A stretch of 15,010 bases of DNA. Origin: Bryobacterales bacterium. Lineage in GTDB: Bacteria > Acidobacteriota > Terriglobia > Bryobacterales > Bryobacteraceae. A program made the position numbers and the translations under genes. Shown here piece after piece: positions 14,414 to 15,010 of the stretch; positions within the stretch are counted from its first letter, which is position 1, and every line of letters begins with the position of its first letter. The stretch covers positions 16,520 to 31,529 of the forward strand of contig PLMF01000159.1 of the NCBI GenBank assembly GCA_003142355.1, written 5' to 3'. The notes beneath the pieces are model-generated. The model did not search any database and was not told the origin of the DNA. It saw nothing but the letters and a program-made list of their open reading frames with translations.

Positions 14414-15010
14414 TTATACCTTCCGCAGCACCAGCGCCGAGTTCTTGCTGCCGAAAGCGATGCAGTTGCCCACCGCGTACTCGATCTCGAGCCGGCGGCC
14501 GGGCTCGGGCACGTAGTCGAGGTCGCACTCGGGATCGGGCTCATCCACGTTGATGGTGGGCGGCACAACGCCATCCCGCATGGCCAGCAGCGTGGCCGCC
14601 ACGCCGGCGGCCCCGCATGCGCCTTGCGGATGGCCGATGAGGCTTTTCAACGACGAGCCGGCCAGCTTGTAGGCGTGCCCGTCGAACGCCAGCTTGGTGG
14701 CGCGCGTTTCGATGCGGTCGTTCAGCTCCGTCGAAGTGCCGTGGTAATTGATGTACTGAACGGCGGAGGGCGGAATGCCGGCTTCGCCGAGCGCCAGGCC
14801 CATGGCGCGCGCGGGCTCTTCGCCGCATTCTTCCAGGCGCACGCGGTGGAACGCTTCGCAGGTGGAGCCGTAACCGGCGATCTCACCGTAGATGTGCGCG
14901 CCGCGCGCCTTGGCCCGTTCCATTTCCTCGAAAATAAAAAACCAGGCCCCTTCGGCGATGACGAACCCGTCGCGGTCGCGCGAGAACGGCCGGGAAGCGC
15001 GCTCCGGCTC
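14414..15010 (-). CDS. Beta-ketoacyl-ACP synthase (FabF-like), C-terminal part
   Basis: The gene runs off the right edge; 198 C-terminal codons are visible, and the frame is open to base 15010, upstream of the internal ATG at 14923. The fragment starts EPERASRPFSRDRDGFVIAEGA and has the two active-site histidines of KAS II, in YHGTSTELND and SLIGHPQGACGAAG, with the conserved Lys in SSLKS. The end, PPTINVDEPDPECDLDYVP then NCIAFGSKNSALVLRKV, is a thiolase-fold C-terminus. The nucleophile Cys is outside the window. Two departures from typical FabF are seen: WFFIFEE where GEGAG-(V/M)-LVLEE is usual, and AFGSKN in place of the GFGGTN gating loop. Condensation of malonyl-ACP with acyl-ACP is the likely reaction; a secondary-metabolism ketosynthase is possible. 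Confidence 0.9.
   Translation of the reverse strand, partial: EPERASRPFSRDRDGFVIAEGAWFFIFEEMERAKARGAHIYGEIAGYGSTCEAFHRVRLEECGEEPARAMGLALGEAGIPPSAVQYINYHGTSTELNDRIETRATKLAFDGHAYKLAGSSLKSLIGHPQGACGAAGVAATLLAMRDGVVPPTINVDEPDPECDLDYVPEPGRRLEIEYAVGNCIAFGSKNSALVLRKV

Overview
The window is GC-rich, tightly packed bacterial chromosome. It most likely comes from an Acidobacteriota member of the Solibacter/Bryobacter type. This is an inference from family content: a remnant of the large two-module FtsX/MacB permeases that are duplicated in Acidobacteria (often called ADOP), the N-terminus of an SBBP-type beta-propeller protein, and a RibBA variant with a drifted cyclohydrolase domain. No rRNA, tRNA, CRISPR array, insertion sequence or phage gene was seen.

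Layout. (1) 1-303 (+) is the C-terminal end of a PD-(D/E)XK nuclease with a cysteine cluster, probably the tail of an AddA/UvrD-like helicase-nuclease. (2) 305-1081 (-) is an open but chimeric reading frame that joins the start of a beta-propeller protein to the two ends of an ADOP permease; I read it as a decayed gene. (3) 1135-1539 (-) is a small DUF883/ElaB-like membrane-anchored helical protein with a TTG start. (4) 1717-2652 (-) is an exported protein of unknown function. (5) 2732-3865 (-) is RibBA, with an intact DHBP synthase half and a GTP cyclohydrolase II half that lacks key catalytic residues. (6) 3945-5947 (-) is a CpxR/CpxA-type two-component system whose genes overlap by ATGA.

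Divergent from the two-component system, across a 174-bp spacer with a perfect 18-nt inverted repeat and a 10-bp-phased direct repeat, lies 6122-6460 (+), a small exported lipocalin-like protein. It is followed by a complete MacAB-TolC-type tripartite efflux operon: outer membrane lipoprotein channel (6682-8100), membrane-fusion protein (8144-9418), ABC ATPase (9415-10197) and MacB-like permease (10194-11405). The last three overlap by ATGA. The arrangement suggests an envelope-stress module in which a sensor pair controls a periplasmic protein and an exporter; this link is inferred from position.

The right part is the conserved cdaA-cdaR-glmM cluster (11541-14407, +), which joins cyclic di-AMP synthesis and its membrane regulator to the enzyme making glucosamine-1-phosphate for peptidoglycan. 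It converges on a partial beta-ketoacyl-ACP synthase (14414 to the window edge, -). Stretches over about 200 bp without a gene are rare; the longest, 6461-6681, shows no clear feature.
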